From positions 558,001 to 622,000 of the forward strand of contig CBDFGO010000002.1 in the NCBI GenBank assembly GCA_965247125.1: a stretch of 64,000 bases of DNA, written 5' to 3'. The notes beneath the pieces were generated by a model. The model saw nothing but the letters and a program-made list of their open reading frames with translations. It searched no databases and was not told where the DNA came from. The position numbers and the translations under genes are program-made. Each line of letters begins with the position of its first letter. Position 1 is the stretch's first letter. Below, one piece after another: positions 47,576-56,632 of this stretch. This stretch comes from CALBJU01 sp965247125. Lineage in GTDB: Bacteria > Bacteroidota > Rhodothermia > Rhodothermales > UBA10348.

Positions 47576-48403
47576 TTATGCTGCTTCTTGAAGCGGCTGG
47601 TGATTAAAAAATACGTGATCAGGGGTCTTTCTTCCGTGTGAGCTGTGTCGCCTTTCGTTATTGAAGTAGTCGAAGTATACAGCAATGGATTTGCGGGCTT
47701 CAGCCACACTGTCATAGGCTTTAAGGTACACCTCTTCATATTTCAGGCTACGCCACAGACGTTCAACGAACACGTTGTCCATCCAGCGTCCTTTGCCATC
47801 CATAGAGATTTTGATGTCATGATTCTTCAGCACATCAGTGAAGGCCATCGATGTGAACTGGCTGCCCTGATCCGTATTGAAGATCTCTGGCGCTCCATAC
47901 ACGGCGATTGCTTCTTCGAGAGCTTCCACACAGAAGTCGGTGTCCATCGTATTGGAGATCCGGTGCGAGAGCACCTTGCGGCTGTACCAGTCGATGACGG
48001 CGACCAGGTAAACGAATCCCCTTTTCATCGGAATGAATGTGATGTCGCTTGCGTAAACCTGCCGGGGCCGCGTCACGTTGAGCTTACGCAAGAGATACGG
48101 ATAAATCTTGTGACCTTTTCCCGGAATCGAGGTCCGTTTCTTAGGATAAATGGCAATGAGTCCCATCAGACGCATTAATCGCCGGATTCGATGGCGGCCC
48201 ACAAAAATACCTCTGTCCTCGAGCGCATCCTTCATGGTGCGCGATCCTCGCGTGGGCCGCTCAAGGTAGAGCTCATCCAGTTTTTTCATCACGGCCAGGT
48301 TCTCTTTGCTCTCGCCCACCGGCTTGTAGTAGGCCGTTGAGCGATTCAGCTCCAGCAGATTGCACTGCCGTTTGATGGAGAGGTCGTGGATTGGGTCGAT
48401 CAT
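47576..48403 (-). CDS. IS3 transposase OrfB, copy 2
   Basis: This frame has 275 residues with the DDE triad intact (D120, D178, E214) and WMDN at 208-210. The frameshift heptamer for expression is at 48445-48451. Compared with copy 1 it has SHRIS instead of SRRIS. Confidence 0.9.
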   Translation of the reverse strand: MIDPIHDLSIKRQCNLLELNRSTAYYKPVGESKENLAVMKKLDELYLERPTRGSRTMKDALEDRGIFVGRHRIRRLMRLMGLIAIYPKKRTSIPGKGHKIYPYLLRKLNVTRPRQVYASDITFIPMKRGFVYLVAVIDWYSRKVLSHRISNTMDTDFCVEALEEAIAVYGAPEIFNTDQGSQFTSMAFTDVLKNHDIKISMDGKGRWMDNVFVERLWRSLKYEEVYLKAYDSVAEARKSIAVYFDYFNNERRHSSHGRKTPDHVFFNHQPLQEAA

Positions 48404-48417
48404 TTGGCGGCGCTCAC

Positions 48418-48741
48418 CTACTGGGTGCGACCGAGCGCTTTGGATAAAAAATCCTTCTCCATCGAAAGCTCGCCAATTTTGGCGTGAAGCTCCTTGATCT
48501 GGCCCTCCTCGTTGTGCTTTCTGGAATACCCTTTTTCAAAGACCTCTTCAGCGTCCTGAATCAGCTTCTTTTTCCACGTCTGAATCTGGTTCGGATGAAC
48601 CTGGAACTGGTCTGCCAACTCAGCCATTGTGCGATCTCCTTTGACCGCCGCCAGCGCTACTTTTGCTTTGAATGTGTTGCTGTGGTTTCTTCTTTTGCGA
48701 CTCATCGTTTGTATCCTTTCTTGAGGGTGATAAGATCGCAA
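48418..48741 (-). CDS. IS3 OrfA, copy 2
   Basis: This 107-residue HTH protein has Lys in FKAKVAL and EKGYSRKH near residue 68. It is complete and in register with its OrfB for -1 frameshifting. Confidence 0.85.
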   Translation of the reverse strand: MRSYHPQERIQTMSRKRRNHSNTFKAKVALAAVKGDRTMAELADQFQVHPNQIQTWKKKLIQDAEEVFEKGYSRKHNEEGQIKELHAKIGELSMEKDFLSKALGRTQ

Positions 48742-48855
48742 GACTCCACCTTATTTGTTGTTCAGACTGTCCGATGAATCAGGACCATCTCTGTCATTCT
48801 TTCGAAATAACCCCACCTACTTCCCTTGTTAACCTAAGTCCTAAAGAGAAAGATC

Positions 48856-49530
48856 ATGAAAAAACTGAGCGCAATAGTCGTGATACTGCTGGTCGGAGCT
48901 AGCTATTCCTTTGCACAAGAATTTGGAAAATCACAGGGAACACCCACACATGAATTGTTCCTTCAGGTTCAATCAAGTTCCAACGCAGACAAGATTGAAG
49001 TATCCTGGTCTCAAGGCCATACCTCTTCCCCTACTCTAAAGCACACATTAATCAAAGATTCGGGAAGTTTTGAAGATTGGTGCGACAATACGACCAATAC
49101 TCCAGAATACCACTGGGTTGGAGAGGTTGGTGACACGTTCGGAGCGGGAGAAACCTGCACTGAACGTGATTCATTGGATTACAACGAAATGTATACGCTC
49201 AAATTTGAATCATTCGAAAGCAACGTGTCAAAGTACGAAGCAACTTACATGTACTTCAATTGTGCTTCTGGATGGGATTCCACCTTAGCGCTGAAAGAGG
49301 AGAATGGATTCTACTGTCTGAAAATGCAAACTGGTGGAAATTATGTCGACCTTACAATTGAGTTGACTTCAGACGGCTTTGGTATGGTGATGACGGATGC
49401 AGGCTCAGACGGTTACAAATACATGGAGGACGTCTATGCAGACAGTAAATGGATATTTCCGCATCACGCAGAATATTATTGCGCGAACTCACCCATTAGT
49501 CCCACTGGAAACACAGAGATGGTCCTATAA
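48856..49530 (+). CDS. Secreted hypothetical protein, 3' end lost to IS3
   Basis: The product starts MKKLSAIVVILLVGASYSFAQ, a clear signal peptide. About 200 polar, aromatic residues follow with Cys at CDN, TCT, NCAS, YCL and YCAN. The family was not recognised. The native frame ends at 49514 (PTGNT) and the last four residues come from IS3 copy 3, so the gene is truncated or fused. A 45-nt leader separates it from the restored T9SS stop. Confidence 0.65.
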   Translation: MKKLSAIVVILLVGASYSFAQEFGKSQGTPTHELFLQVQSSSNADKIEVSWSQGHTSSPTLKHTLIKDSGSFEDWCDNTTNTPEYHWVGEVGDTFGAGETCTERDSLDYNEMYTLKFESFESNVSKYEATYMYFNCASGWDSTLALKEENGFYCLKMQTGGNYVDLTIELTSDGFGMVMTDAGSDGYKYMEDVYADSKWIFPHHAEYYCANSPISPTGNTEMVL

Positions 49531-49567
49531 AACTGGACAGGGTCTTAGGTGGAATCTTGCGGATTGA

Positions 49568-50395
49568 TTATGCTGCTTCTTGAAGCGGCTGGTGATTAAA
49601 AAATACGTGATCAGGGGTCTTTCTTCCGTGTGAGCTGTGTCGCCTTTCGTTATTGAAGTAGTCGAAGTATACAGCAATGGATTTGCGGGCTTCAGCCACA
49701 CTGTCATAGGCTTTAAGGTACACCTCTTCATATTTCAGGCTACGCCACAGACGTTCAACGAACACGTTGTCCATCCAGCGTCCTTTGCCATCCATAGAGA
49801 TTTTGATGTCATGATTCTTCAGCACATCAGTGAAGGCCACGGATGTGAACTGGCTGCCCTGATCCGTATTGAAGATCTCTGGCGCTCCATACACGGCGAT
49901 TGCTTCTTCGAGAGCTTCCACACAGAAGTCGGTGTCCATCGTATTGGAGATCCGGTGCGAGAGCACCTTGCGGCTGTACCAGTCAATGACGGCGACCAGG
50001 TAAACGAATCCCCTTTTCATCGGAATGAATGTGATGTCGCTTGCGTAAACCTGCCGGGGCCGCGTCACGTTGAGCTTACGCAAGAGATACGGATAAATCT
50101 TGTGACCTTTTCCCGGAATCGAGGTCCGTTTCTTAGGATAAATGGCAATAAGGCCCATCAGACGCATTAATCGCCGGATTCGATGGCGGCCCACAAAAAT
50201 ACCTCTGTCCTCGAGCGCATCCTTCATGGTGCGCGATCCTCGCGTGGGACGTTCGATGTAGAGCTCATCCAGTTTTTTCATCACGGCCAGGTTCTCCTCG
50301 CTCTCGCCCACCGGCTTGTAGTAGGCCGTTGAGCGATTCAGCTCCAGCAGATTGCACTGCCGTTTGATGGAGAGGTCGTGGATTGGGTCGATCAT
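49568..50395 (-). CDS. IS3 transposase OrfB, copy 3
   Basis: This is a 275-residue OrfB with intact DDE residues. Copy-specific differences are GESEENL near residue 31, LYIERP near 46 and FTSVAF near 185. Confidence 0.9.
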   Translation of the reverse strand: MIDPIHDLSIKRQCNLLELNRSTAYYKPVGESEENLAVMKKLDELYIERPTRGSRTMKDALEDRGIFVGRHRIRRLMRLMGLIAIYPKKRTSIPGKGHKIYPYLLRKLNVTRPRQVYASDITFIPMKRGFVYLVAVIDWYSRKVLSHRISNTMDTDFCVEALEEAIAVYGAPEIFNTDQGSQFTSVAFTDVLKNHDIKISMDGKGRWMDNVFVERLWRSLKYEEVYLKAYDSVAEARKSIAVYFDYFNNERRHSSHGRKTPDHVFFNHQPLQEAA

Positions 50396-50409
50396 TTGGC
50401 GGCGCTCAC

Positions 50410-50733
50410 CTACTGGGTGCGACCGAGCGCTTTGGATAAAAAATCCTTCTCCATCGAAAGCTCGCCAATCTTGGCGCGAAGCTCCTTGATCTGGCCCTCC
50501 TCGTTGTGCTTTCTGGAATACCCTTTTTCAAAGACCTCTTCAGCGTCCTGAATCAGCTTCTTTTTCCACGTCTGAATCTGGTTCGGATGAACCTGGAACT
50601 GGTCTGCCAACTCAGCCATTGTGCGATCTCCTTTGACCGCCGCCAGCGCTACGTTCGCTTTGAATGTGTTGCTGTGGTTTCTTCTTTTGCGACTCATCGT
50701 TTGTATCCTTTCTTGAGGGTGATAAGATCGCAA
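50410..50733 (-). CDS. IS3 OrfA, copy 3
   Basis: This 107-residue HTH protein has FKANVAL as in copy 1 and IKELRAKIG as in copy 5, a mixture that suggests recombination among copies. Confidence 0.85.
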   Translation of the reverse strand: MRSYHPQERIQTMSRKRRNHSNTFKANVALAAVKGDRTMAELADQFQVHPNQIQTWKKKLIQDAEEVFEKGYSRKHNEEGQIKELRAKIGELSMEKDFLSKALGRTQ

Positions 50734-50766
50734 GACTCCACCTATAATCAGAGCCAGGCTGTCCAG

Positions 50767-50961
50767 TCAAACGGGACCATCTCTCAGTTCATCAGCCGGC
50801 ATGGCGGAATGAACAACAATTCTATTGGTACCATGCGGAATTTGAGCATCGATTTCAGCAGTTACAGCATCTTGAGGAACGGGAGCTTCAAGTATCTCTT
50901 TCATTTCTGCGCATCCTGTGGTTAGAAGGATGAGCAACAGGGTTGGTAAGGAAGTTTTCAT
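50767..50961 (-). pseudogene. Small lipoprotein gene truncated by IS3 copy 3
   Basis: The 64-residue frame begins MKTSLPTLLLILLTTGCAEMKE, a lipoprotein signal with lipobox TTGC. The native coding part ends at the IS boundary (50785) and the last residues DGPV are IS-derived. The start overlaps the upstream barrel gene by 4 nt, so it was its operon partner. Confidence 0.6.
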
Positions 50962-51560
50962 TCTCCTCCTCCAAAAATGACTCCGATACGAAGTGCTGCT
51001 AATCCGACATCATCGCCTTCTATAAAAGCTTTGGAATATGTGACTTCCACAAAAGGAGTCGCGTTGCCAGAGACTCGGTACTCCAAGCCTGCTGAAGCCA
51101 TCATTCCGAAATTGATTTCAGATTCTGATCCAATTAGCTCTACAGATGAAAACAGTTCGGAAGCCTTGAGGTCGCCAATTTTGATTCGGTGTACACCTGC
51201 TCCGAGTCCCACATATGGAGTGAATTCAGAATCGTTAGCCAGTTTAAAGATTGCGTGACCCATTGCGCTTAAGGAAGAAAGAGTCCCGCCTGATACATTG
51301 GTCACTATTCCAATATTTGTAATCAAAACGATGTCATCATCCAGCGAGAAGCGACTATAGTCACCAGAAAGTCTCAGTGACATCACGGATGAAAGCGGGA
51401 TATCAATTCCGGCGCTTGTGGCGAAGCCGGGGTTCCAATATTCCTTCACTACATCGGTTTGCGGAACAGCAAGTCCGACGTTTAATCGTATTCCAGCATT
51501 TTGTGACTTTGCGGGGGTAACCGCTATAACTAGAATCAATAAAACTGGGAGATAGCGCAT
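50958..51560 (-). CDS. Outer membrane beta-barrel protein
   Basis: The 200-residue protein has a signal peptide (cleavage near AKSQ) and alternating strands with Gly/aromatic girdle residues (TPYVGLGAGVHRIKIG, NFGMMASAGLEYRV). This pattern is typical of small OMP_b-brl porin-like proteins in Bacteroidota. The stop overlaps the start of the small lipoprotein gene. The function is unknown. Confidence 0.75.
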   Translation of the reverse strand: MRYLPVLLILVIAVTPAKSQNAGIRLNVGLAVPQTDVVKEYWNPGFATSAGIDIPLSSVMSLRLSGDYSRFSLDDDIVLITNIGIVTNVSGGTLSSLSAMGHAIFKLANDSEFTPYVGLGAGVHRIKIGDLKASELFSSVELIGSESEINFGMMASAGLEYRVSGNATPFVEVTYSKAFIEGDDVGLAALRIGVIFGGGE

Positions 51561-51686
51561 TCTTTCAAAATCCTCGTCTATTCACTGTGATACATATACA
51601 ACCTCCCGAACGTACGCTATTTGTGATGTTTATACAACAATCCCTTGTGTTTTATCAGGATAACTTGCCCTCAAGAGGTTATTCCT

Positions 51687-51917
51687 GTGAGCCGAGAGTC
51701 CGAAGCATTTGGTGCTGTTGTGAAAAGGATGAGAGCTGAAAAAGAGCTCTCACAAGAGACGCTTTCCTTTGAAAGTGGGCTTGACCGAACCTATCTATCT
51801 TTTCTTGAGCGTGGTAAGCACAGTCCCACGATTGATACTATTTTTCGTATTTCTCGTGGCTTTGATGTGCCTGTAAGCGAAATGATGCGTGCTGTTGAAG
51901 AGCATCTGAATCGGTAG
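51687..51917 (+). CDS. XRE-family helix-turn-helix regulator
   Basis: A GTG at 51687 with AAGAGG upstream gives a 76-residue protein. Its HTH spans RMRAEKELSQETLSFESGLDRTYLS with ERGKHSPTIDTIFRI, the classic Cro/C1 fold. It is nearly all DNA-binding domain, like restriction-modification controller (C) proteins or phage repressors. No methylase or nuclease gene is adjacent. Confidence 0.82.
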   Translation: MSRESEAFGAVVKRMRAEKELSQETLSFESGLDRTYLSFLERGKHSPTIDTIFRISRGFDVPVSEMMRAVEEHLNR

Positions 51918-52162
51918 AGTATTACCGGTAGGTGCATTCTTGAGAACGAAGTCGGGTGGGGTATCCACAGAAGTCCCTAACGTCCCCGAAGTCCTAAATG
52001 CTATGCTGAGAATCAATTGATCTCAACATTTCAAATGTCATTTGACAATCGGCAGATCTACCTCGGCGCATTAGCCTAACACGGCACATGCATCCGTCTT
52101 AGTTCTTCTCTTCTTCAGATTAGTATTGGGTGGCGAGGGTTTACTCGCTAATTCTTCGCATC

Positions 52163-52468
52163 ATGTCTCCACGATTACCCAACTATTTAAAAACCCACCG
52201 ATTGCGTTCTGGATTGACCCAGAGAGAAGTTGCAAGTCTGTTGAATTGTGAACATGGGACGGCGATTTCTAGATATGAGAGAAGAAACAGGCTACCGACG
52301 CTCCGAACTGCACTTGCATTGGAAGTTGTCTTCGGAACTCCTCTTTCAGAGCTCTATGCAGGAGTCAGAGAGGAAATGGAACGCATGGTCAGAAGACGTG
52401 CTGAAGATCTTTTTGACTCTCTGTGTTGCCTCCAGGAGGAGTTAACCCCGAAAGTTGTGTACGGGTGA
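52163..52468 (+). CDS. XRE-family regulator with IS256-derived C-terminus
   Basis: The HTH is SGLTQREVASLLNCEHGTAISRYERRNRLP. The host coding part runs to 52438 (SLCCLQE). The remaining residues (ELTPKVVYG) come from the end of IS256 copy 2, so the native end is lost, although the DNA-binding domain is whole. An earlier GTG at 52130 is a possible start. Confidence 0.72.
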   Translation: MSPRLPNYLKTHRLRSGLTQREVASLLNCEHGTAISRYERRNRLPTLRTALALEVVFGTPLSELYAGVREEMERMVRRRAEDLFDSLCCLQEELTPKVVYG

Positions 52469-53822
52469 AAAAGGTATAGGCGGCGTATCCTGATGATGAT
52501 TACGTCATTGTCAATCCGAAGATTGGAGGATACACCGCCCATGAAGACGAATAACGCACACGAGAACGAGAACTACAATAGCACAGAGGATGTGTTGACA
52601 GAAGTATTGCGAACAGGGGCCGCAAAGATGCTGGCCACAGCCGTTGAGGCCGAGGTTGAAGCTTTCTGCCAGCGCTACCAGTTCCTGCGCGACGAAGAGA
52701 ATCGCCACCGCATCGTTCGCAATGGATATCTGCCAGAGAGGAAGATTTTGACTGGTATCGGGGAGGTCGCTGTAAAGATGCCCCGCATACGCGACCGTAC
52801 GGGTCGGGGTGAGGATAGAATCGGTTTCCGCAGTTCGATACTACCAGCCTACCTCCGCAAGAGCCGCTCGCTTGAGGCTCTCATTCCATGGTTGTACCTG
52901 AAGGGAGTTTCAACGGGCGGCTTTGAGGCAGCGCTCTCGGCCCTTGTTGGTCCTGATGCCCCAGGGCTGACCTCCTCGACGATTGCGCGCCTGAAGACGC
53001 TTTGGACAAGGGAGCACGAAGACTGGCAAAAGCGGAGCCTGAAGGAGAAGCACTACGTCTATTTCTGGGCCGACGGTATTCACGTAAACGTACGCATGGA
53101 TAAACAGAAACTGTGTCTGCTGGTCGTGATCGGCGCTACGGCCGATGGAAGGAAGGAGCTTATAGCACTCGAGGACGGCTTTCGCGAGAGCAAGCAGTCG
53201 TGGCGAGAGTTGCTCCTGGAGCTGAGGCACCGCGGGCTGGATCAAGGACCGAAGCTGGCTGTTGCCGATGGAGCCATGGGATTCTGGAGTGCTCTCGCAG
53301 AAGTTTATCCCGAGACGCGAGCCGCACGCTGTTGGGTGCACAAGACAGCAAATGTGCTCAACCGCCTGCCCAAGTCCGTTCAGAAGAAGGCAAAAGGTCA
53401 CCTCACGCAGATCTATACAGCAGAAACAAAAAAGCAGGCAGAGAGCGCCCTTCTGTTTTTCATCAAAGCCTACCAGCAAAAGTATCCGAAAGCAGCAGAG
53501 ATTCTGGTGAAAGACCGAGAAGAACTGCTCGCTTTTTATGACTTTCCGGCAGAACACTGGATCCATCTTCGGAGCACAAATCCGATCGAATCTACGTTCG
53601 CGACCGTGCGCCTCAGGACCGCCAAAACGAGGGGATGTCTGAGCCGAGAAACAGCTCTTGCAATGGCCTTCCGTCTATGTAAAGAGGCTCAGAAGAAGTG
53701 GAGGAAACTGAATGCACCGCACCTATTGCAACTTGTAAAAAAAGGAATCAAATTCACCGACGGAATTACATCAGAACGACACGCTGCCTAAACCTTCCAT
53801 ACACAACTTTTGGGCATAGCTC
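52439..53822 (+). mobile_element. IS256-family element, copy 2
   Basis: This 1384-bp copy is opposite in orientation to the other three. Flanking 9-mers are CTCCAGGAG and CCAGTGCAA, with no duplication. A regulator gene is on the left and a Cys-rich peptide fragment on the right. Confidence 0.92.
52541..53791 (+). CDS. IS256-family transposase, copy 2
   Basis: This is the same 416-residue protein as in copy 1, with all catalytic residues. The GGAGGA at 52525-52530 supports the start at 52541 rather than 52493. Confidence 0.92.
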   Translation: MKTNNAHENENYNSTEDVLTEVLRTGAAKMLATAVEAEVEAFCQRYQFLRDEENRHRIVRNGYLPERKILTGIGEVAVKMPRIRDRTGRGEDRIGFRSSILPAYLRKSRSLEALIPWLYLKGVSTGGFEAALSALVGPDAPGLTSSTIARLKTLWTREHEDWQKRSLKEKHYVYFWADGIHVNVRMDKQKLCLLVVIGATADGRKELIALEDGFRESKQSWRELLLELRHRGLDQGPKLAVADGAMGFWSALAEVYPETRAARCWVHKTANVLNRLPKSVQKKAKGHLTQIYTAETKKQAESALLFFIKAYQQKYPKAAEILVKDREELLAFYDFPAEHWIHLRSTNPIESTFATVRLRTAKTRGCLSRETALAMAFRLCKEAQKKWRKLNAPHLLQLVKKGIKFTDGITSERHAA

Positions 53823-53888
53823 CCAGTGCAAGCGGCAGTGCCCCAGACTGTGACAATAAAGCTGCAATTTGTAGCGCCCTAGGATGTC
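53823..53888 (+). pseudogene. Cys-rich small protein, middle fragment (split by IS3 copy 4)
   Basis: These 66 bp read in frame as SGSAPDCDNKAAICSALGC and continue, once IS3 copy 4 and one GTC are removed, into the fragment at 55162. The N-terminus was lost at IS256 copy 2. No family was recognised. Confidence 0.5.
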
Positions 53889-53941
53889 AGAGATGGTCCT
53901 ATAAAACTGGACAGGGTCTTAGGTGGAATCTTGCGGATTGA

Positions 53942-54769
53942 TTATGCTGCTTCTTGAAGCGGCTGGTGATTAAAAAATACGTGATCAGGGGTCTTTCTTC
54001 CATGTGAGCTGTGTCGCCTTTCGTTATTGAAGTAGTCGAAGTATACAGCAATGGATTTGCGGGCTTCAGCCACACTGTCATAGGCTTTAAGGTACACCTC
54101 TTCATATTTCAGGCTTCTCCAGAGTCTCTCGATGAAGACATTGTCCATCCAGCGTCTTTTGCCATCCATAGAGATTTTGATGTCATGATTCTTCAGCACA
54201 TCAGTGAAGGCCATCGATGTGAACTGGCTGCCCTGATCCGTATTGAAGATCTCTGGCGCTCCATACACGGCGATTGCTTCTTCGAGCGCTTCCACACAGA
54301 AGTCGGTGTCCATCGTATTGGAGATCCGGCGTGAGAGTACTTTTCGGCTGTACCAGTCGATGACGGCGACCAGGTAAACGAATCCCCTTTTCATCGGAAT
54401 GAATGTGATGTCGCTTGCGTAAACCTGCCGGGGCCGCGTCACGTTGAGCTTACGCAAGAGATACGGATAAATCTTGTGACCTTTTCCCGGAATCGAGGTC
54501 CGTTTCTTAGGATAAATGGCAATAAGGCCCATCAGACGCATTAATCGCCGGATTCGATGGCGGCCCACAAAAATACCTCTGTCCTCGAGCGCATCCTTCA
54601 TGGTGCGCGATCCTCGCGTGGGACGTTCGATGTAGAGCTCATCCAGTTTTTTCATCACGGCCAGGTTCTCTTTGCTCTCGCCCACCGGCTTGTAGTAGGC
54701 CGTTGAGCGATTCAGCTCCAGCAGATTGCACTGCCGTTTGATGGAGAGGTCGTGGATTGGGTCGATCAT
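53942..54769 (-). CDS. IS3 transposase OrfB, copy 4
   Basis: The DDE residues are intact. Local differences are MDGKRRWMDNVFIERLW, arising from the divergent block, and LYIERP near residue 46. Confidence 0.9.
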   Translation of the reverse strand: MIDPIHDLSIKRQCNLLELNRSTAYYKPVGESKENLAVMKKLDELYIERPTRGSRTMKDALEDRGIFVGRHRIRRLMRLMGLIAIYPKKRTSIPGKGHKIYPYLLRKLNVTRPRQVYASDITFIPMKRGFVYLVAVIDWYSRKVLSRRISNTMDTDFCVEALEEAIAVYGAPEIFNTDQGSQFTSMAFTDVLKNHDIKISMDGKRRWMDNVFIERLWRSLKYEEVYLKAYDSVAEARKSIAVYFDYFNNERRHSSHGRKTPDHVFFNHQPLQEAA

Positions 54770-54783
54770 TTGGCGGCGCTCAC

Positions 54784-55107
54784 CTACTGGGTGCGACCGA
54801 GCGCTTTGGATAAAAAATCCTTCTCCATCGAAAGCTCGCCAATTTTGGCGTGAAGCTCCTTGATCTGGCCCTCCTCGTTGTGCTTTCTGGAATGCCCTTT
54901 TTCAAAGACCTCTTCAGCGTCCTGAATCAGCTTCTTTTTCCACGTCTGAATCTGGTTCGGATGAACCTGGAACTGGTCTGCCAACTCAGCCATTGTGCGA
55001 TCTCCTTTGACCGCCGCCACCGCTACTTTCGCTTTGAATGTGTTGCTGTGGTTTCTTCTTTTGCGACTCATCGTTTGTATCCTTTCTTGAGGGTGATAAG
55101 ATCGCAA
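54784..55107 (-). CDS. IS3 OrfA, copy 4
   Basis: This 107-residue HTH protein has FKAKVAVAAV, unique to this copy. It is otherwise complete. Confidence 0.85.
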   Translation of the reverse strand: MRSYHPQERIQTMSRKRRNHSNTFKAKVAVAAVKGDRTMAELADQFQVHPNQIQTWKKKLIQDAEEVFEKGHSRKHNEEGQIKELHAKIGELSMEKDFLSKALGRTQ

Positions 55108-55158
55108 GACTCCACCTTATTTGTTGTTCAGACTGTCCGATGAATCAGGACCATCTCT

Positions 55159-55241
55159 GTCAGGGCGGATCAGTACCATGTGCATTCGTGGAATGCGAGG
55201 GCGAACCGGGGACATTTTATTGCATGACGTACTGGTATTAA
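55159..55241 (+). pseudogene. Cys-rich small protein, C-terminal fragment
   Basis: Joined to 53823-53888 across the IS3 copy, it gives CQGGSVPCAFVECEGEPG, then TFYCMTYWY and a stop. The joined part has six Cys in about 47 residues with a YWY end. It could be a small secreted or ribosomal peptide precursor, but the leader is missing. From 55242 to 55369 nothing else is seen. Confidence 0.5.
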
Positions 55242-55369
55242 TCTGACAGTATTTAACGGGGTGGAAACAACGTCAGCGAATGAAACTGTAGAATCGACAG
55301 TAAATATTTGCTGGCGTTGTTTACGCTTACACGTTGTACATAACATCAATAATCCAAGATATATTTGGT

Positions 55370-56458
55370 ATGATTAAGCGTAAATGGAGCTACGGAATCA
55401 TCCGGTACTCGTACCTCTTTGCATTTCTTGTCGCAGGCGTAGGTTGCAGTCCATCCCATTCGAGAGATGAAGAAGCGTCTAGTGGCAATGAACTGGTACT
55501 ATCTCTTGAAGATGTCCTAACCGAAATCCAGCAACCGGGTTCGAAATTGACTCGCGTATTTGAAACGGAGATTGAGCGTGAAAGTGAATTTAGATTGACC
55601 GATTCCACTGGAATCGCATTAATTGAATTGATAAAACAAGTAGACGATAACCACTTTATTGTCAGTGATCCAACCCAAGCTAACGTATTTAGATTGAACG
55701 CAGAGTACAACGTAGTTACTGAATATAGTTCTGGCGCTGGTGCAGGTCCTGGCCAATTACTAAATCCTACGAGCATCGCGATCGATATAAACAATAATGT
55801 TTACATCGGCGACAGTATGAACCTAAAGATCGAAATTTACACACAAGATGGAAGACATATTAAGTCCTTACCTCTTGATCGACCACCATTTAGAATATCA
55901 ATAGTCGGTGATGTGATGGTCGTCACATTATTCGATAGAGAGAATCTCTTTAGAATATATTCAATAGATAATGTTCTAACGGACTCAGAACCATCATTTA
56001 CTTCACTTGTTAAACCGTTTGCGCCAGATGCCAGAATGTTTACATTACTAGCAGCTGGTGACTTAGCTGTATCAAACAATGTCATTGTACATGCGTTAAC
56101 ATTTATTCCGGCACTCGTATTAATCGATATGACCGCTTCCACAATTAAAATAATGCCAACTATTGATAATCAATCTGCAAAAATGTCGATAGACACATTT
56201 TTTCCACCAATCGAAGGCCCGACGAGGGCACCTACAAAGCATTATAGTGGTCCCGTATTTGTGGAGTCAGACACTATTTATGTTCAATCTAGAGCGATTA
56301 GTGACAGAAGCCTTACAATAATAGATCGGTACACCATGGACGGAGACTACCTAAGTTCAATTAAAATTAATTCCTCAGGAAATAGCATAGGCGTTTGGAA
56401 AAGTGAACTTATTGTAGCATCTGAAAGTGGACAAGTCCTTGAACGATTTCGATTTTGA
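55370..56458 (+). CDS. Lipoprotein with 6-bladed beta-propeller (NHL-like)
   Basis: From the ATG at 55370 the protein has a lipoprotein signal (lipobox VGC) and about 360 residues. Repeated propeller blades are seen, for example NPTSIAIDINNNVYIGDSMN and DDNHFIVSDPTQ. It resembles the 6-bladed propeller lipoproteins common in Bacteroidota, of unknown function. The DNA is AT-rich compared with the left half of the window. TATATTTG at 55360-55367 fits a Bacteroidota -7 element but is very close to the ATG. Confidence 0.7.
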   Translation: MIKRKWSYGIIRYSYLFAFLVAGVGCSPSHSRDEEASSGNELVLSLEDVLTEIQQPGSKLTRVFETEIERESEFRLTDSTGIALIELIKQVDDNHFIVSDPTQANVFRLNAEYNVVTEYSSGAGAGPGQLLNPTSIAIDINNNVYIGDSMNLKIEIYTQDGRHIKSLPLDRPPFRISIVGDVMVVTLFDRENLFRIYSIDNVLTDSEPSFTSLVKPFAPDARMFTLLAAGDLAVSNNVIVHALTFIPALVLIDMTASTIKIMPTIDNQSAKMSIDTFFPPIEGPTRAPTKHYSGPVFVESDTIYVQSRAISDRSLTIIDRYTMDGDYLSSIKINSSGNSIGVWKSELIVASESGQVLERFRF

Positions 56459-56632
56459 AGGATTGAGAGCTCAAAATAGTCCGCTGAAAAGGGTCAGCCC
56501 CAACTCCAGGTTCAGGATCATTCTTCTGGTTGGACTGAAAAAATACAGTAGTGGACGTTCCAATAGTCGCAAAAGTCAAATGCCCGACGCTTAATTATAA
56601 TATTTTAACCATGTCGAGTGTATCTGTGTGTG

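Larger units (their letters stand above)
47523..48792 (-). mobile_element. IS3-family element, copy 2, with 3-bp target duplication
   Basis: GTC flanks both ends (47520-47522 and 48793-48795). The left terminus reads AGAAGTGG rather than AGAGATGG. Removing the IS and one GTC restores the end of the T9SS gene. The right end is type A (see copy 3 for type B). Confidence 0.93.
49515..50784 (-). mobile_element. IS3-family element, copy 3, type B right end
   Basis: This 1270-bp element is flanked by CAC and CAG, so it has no exact duplication. Its last 41 bp differ from copies 1, 2 and 4. Reading inward, the type B end matches the left end better (ACTGGACAG in both). The genes on its two sides converge on it and cannot be halves of one gene, implying a deletion junction. 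Confidence 0.92.
53889..55158 (-). mobile_element. IS3-family element, copy 4, with 3-bp target duplication
   Basis: GTC flanks both sides (53886-53888 and 55159-55161). It has a type A right end. A block of about 50 bp near 54113-54165 carries about a dozen changes against the other copies, a mosaic signature. Confidence 0.93.

Noticed and set aside
51645..52468. Two XRE regulators as part of a restriction-modification or toxin-antitoxin system
   Set aside because: No methylase, nuclease or toxin-like gene adjoins them, and IS256 copy 2 ends the neighbourhood. Nothing supports the claim within the window.
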